A stretch of DNA of 64,000 nt from Hermetia illucens. Its lineage: Eukaryota; Arthropoda; Insecta; Diptera; Stratiomyidae. The notes beneath the pieces were generated by a model that saw only the letters and a program-made list of their open reading frames with translations, was not told where the DNA came from and ran no database searches. This document shows, piece after piece, positions 63,171 through 64,000 of the stretch. The position numbers and the translations under genes were made by a program. The number at the start of each line of letters is the position of its first letter. Within the stretch, counting starts at the first letter, position 1. The DNA is taken from the NCBI RefSeq assembly GCF_905115235.1, contig NC_051852.1, positions 36,219,199 through 36,283,198 on the forward strand. Direction: 5' to 3'.

Positions 63171-64000
63171 ATTTAGTCGTTTAACTTCTAACTGATGTCA
63201 GCGTTTCTCAGAAAAAGCTGTTAGTAATATGGGAAGTGCCTCAGTTGTCAAAACAGTCAGTTGTTGACTGTAAATTGCTAAACCAGCCAAACCTCCAACA
63301 AAATGTAGGTGGTTATAAAATCACTCGCTAAATTTCATTACGCCATCATCTGAAATTTTGTCCTGGTGTTGCACTGCCAGGCCTAGGCCAGCAATGATTG
63401 AGCCGAGGAGTTATCGTGCTTTTTTTCACTTTATACCAACAGGTTTGGCTATCTGCATACCCCAAGAAAGGAAGGTTATCTTACCACTTATCAAAAAAAA
63501 CGAAAGATTTGCTGCACCTAATACGAAAGGATGTATTAGCCCTATCTCTAACAAGATTCAAACAATCGACAAGATCTTAGAATCCTTAGCTTATTTGAAA
63601 GCCAGAGCCATGATGAAAAAAGGGAGTGCATATCGAGTCATCACATGGTGCTATACATAGCTGTATAATGTTTTTACAGGTGTCGCCGCTCAAGCCAACT
63701 CACCTGCTAAGGCCACTCTGCCCAAAGAAGAAGTTCAAAATCTTTCTTCATCTTTCTTAAATTCTAAGAAATTCAATTGTTTAAATCCATATTCGAGCGC
63801 TGACCATGATTAGATAAAGAACTGCGAACTTGGTAGGCAACTGACTGTAATTTTCATAATTGCAAGTGTGAATTCAAACATTGGTTCCTAAGCCACTTCT
63901 AAAGACCAATTTTCAAAAATAACAAAAGATAAAATTACCGCTCAGTCATTTTATTCAATTTATAACAAAAATACAAAATCGATTTCTGATATTCACAGAT
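63170..64000. other. Unassigned terminal stretch
   Basis: Contains a 100-codon plus-strand open frame (63358-63660) with no recognisable domain and no sign of splicing. I do not call it a gene. Confidence 0.3.

Noticed and set aside
63358-63660. 100-codon plus-strand open frame as a gene
   Set aside because: No recognisable domain, no neighbouring exons, AT-rich surroundings.

Overview
This is repeat-laden nuclear DNA from an insect, most probably a dipteran. The host genes have short GT/AG introns and insect-type pickpocket proteins, and the repeats are arthropod LINE clades (Jockey, R1, RTE-like, R4/Dong-like, LOA/I-like), a Ty3/gypsy element of the CsRn1 type and a rosa-like DD41D mariner. 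I cannot name the species.

The host content I can support is a cluster of four paralogous pickpocket (ppk) DEG/ENaC sodium-channel genes, each resolvable into eight coding exons with matching splice phases. ppk-A (5099-11465, +) converges on ppk-B (18429-16382, -). ppk-C (26958-24795, -) and ppk-D (56856-38810, -) follow in the same direction as B. All four open with a tiny coding exon (19, 19, 19 and 7 nt), and the exons of each gene sum to an exact multiple of three (546, 526, 545 and 535 codons before the stop). ppk-D looks at first like two fragments, but exons 1-5 (55850-56856) and exons 6-8 (38810-39923) match in strand, phase and content. They are best read as one gene whose intron 5 has grown to 15.9 kb by transposon insertion; the same intron is 95-136 bp in the paralogues. 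ppk-A intron 7 has likewise grown to 4.2 kb.

The most interesting signal is outside the coding DNA. About 130-230 bp upstream of each of the four start codons lies a shared block with three sub-motifs in fixed order and orientation: an AAATATTCGTG-like box, a CACGTG E-box, and a TAATGAATGG box. Surrounding sequence is not alignable, so this looks like a retained cis-regulatory module. B and C also share a nearly identical tract of about 133 bp spanning exon 6, intron 6 and the start of exon 7, best explained by gene conversion.

Layout: 1-4363, nested LINEs, including an ORF1-only Jockey-type insertion with a 12-bp target duplication inside an RTE-like LINE; 4900-11541, ppk-A with R1 and R4/Dong-like fragments in its last intron; 11590-15940, degenerate R1 and Jockey LINEs, the R1 copy split by a tRNA-derived SINE; 16200-18670, ppk-B; 19340-24545, a LINE, two dispersed repeats and an R1 LINE; 24730-27194, ppk-C; 27640-38450, a whole-looking young LTR element inside a LINE, then R1 and Jockey debris; 38748-57170, ppk-D with its transposon-filled intron (mariner, Jockey, RTE-like, R1 and a long Jockey copy with a 13-bp target duplication); 57200-64000, RTE-like and LOA/I-like LINEs and unassigned sequence. 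I found no rRNA or tRNA gene and no CRISPR array. Coordinates of decayed elements are approximate; exon edges of the ppk genes were read base by base.
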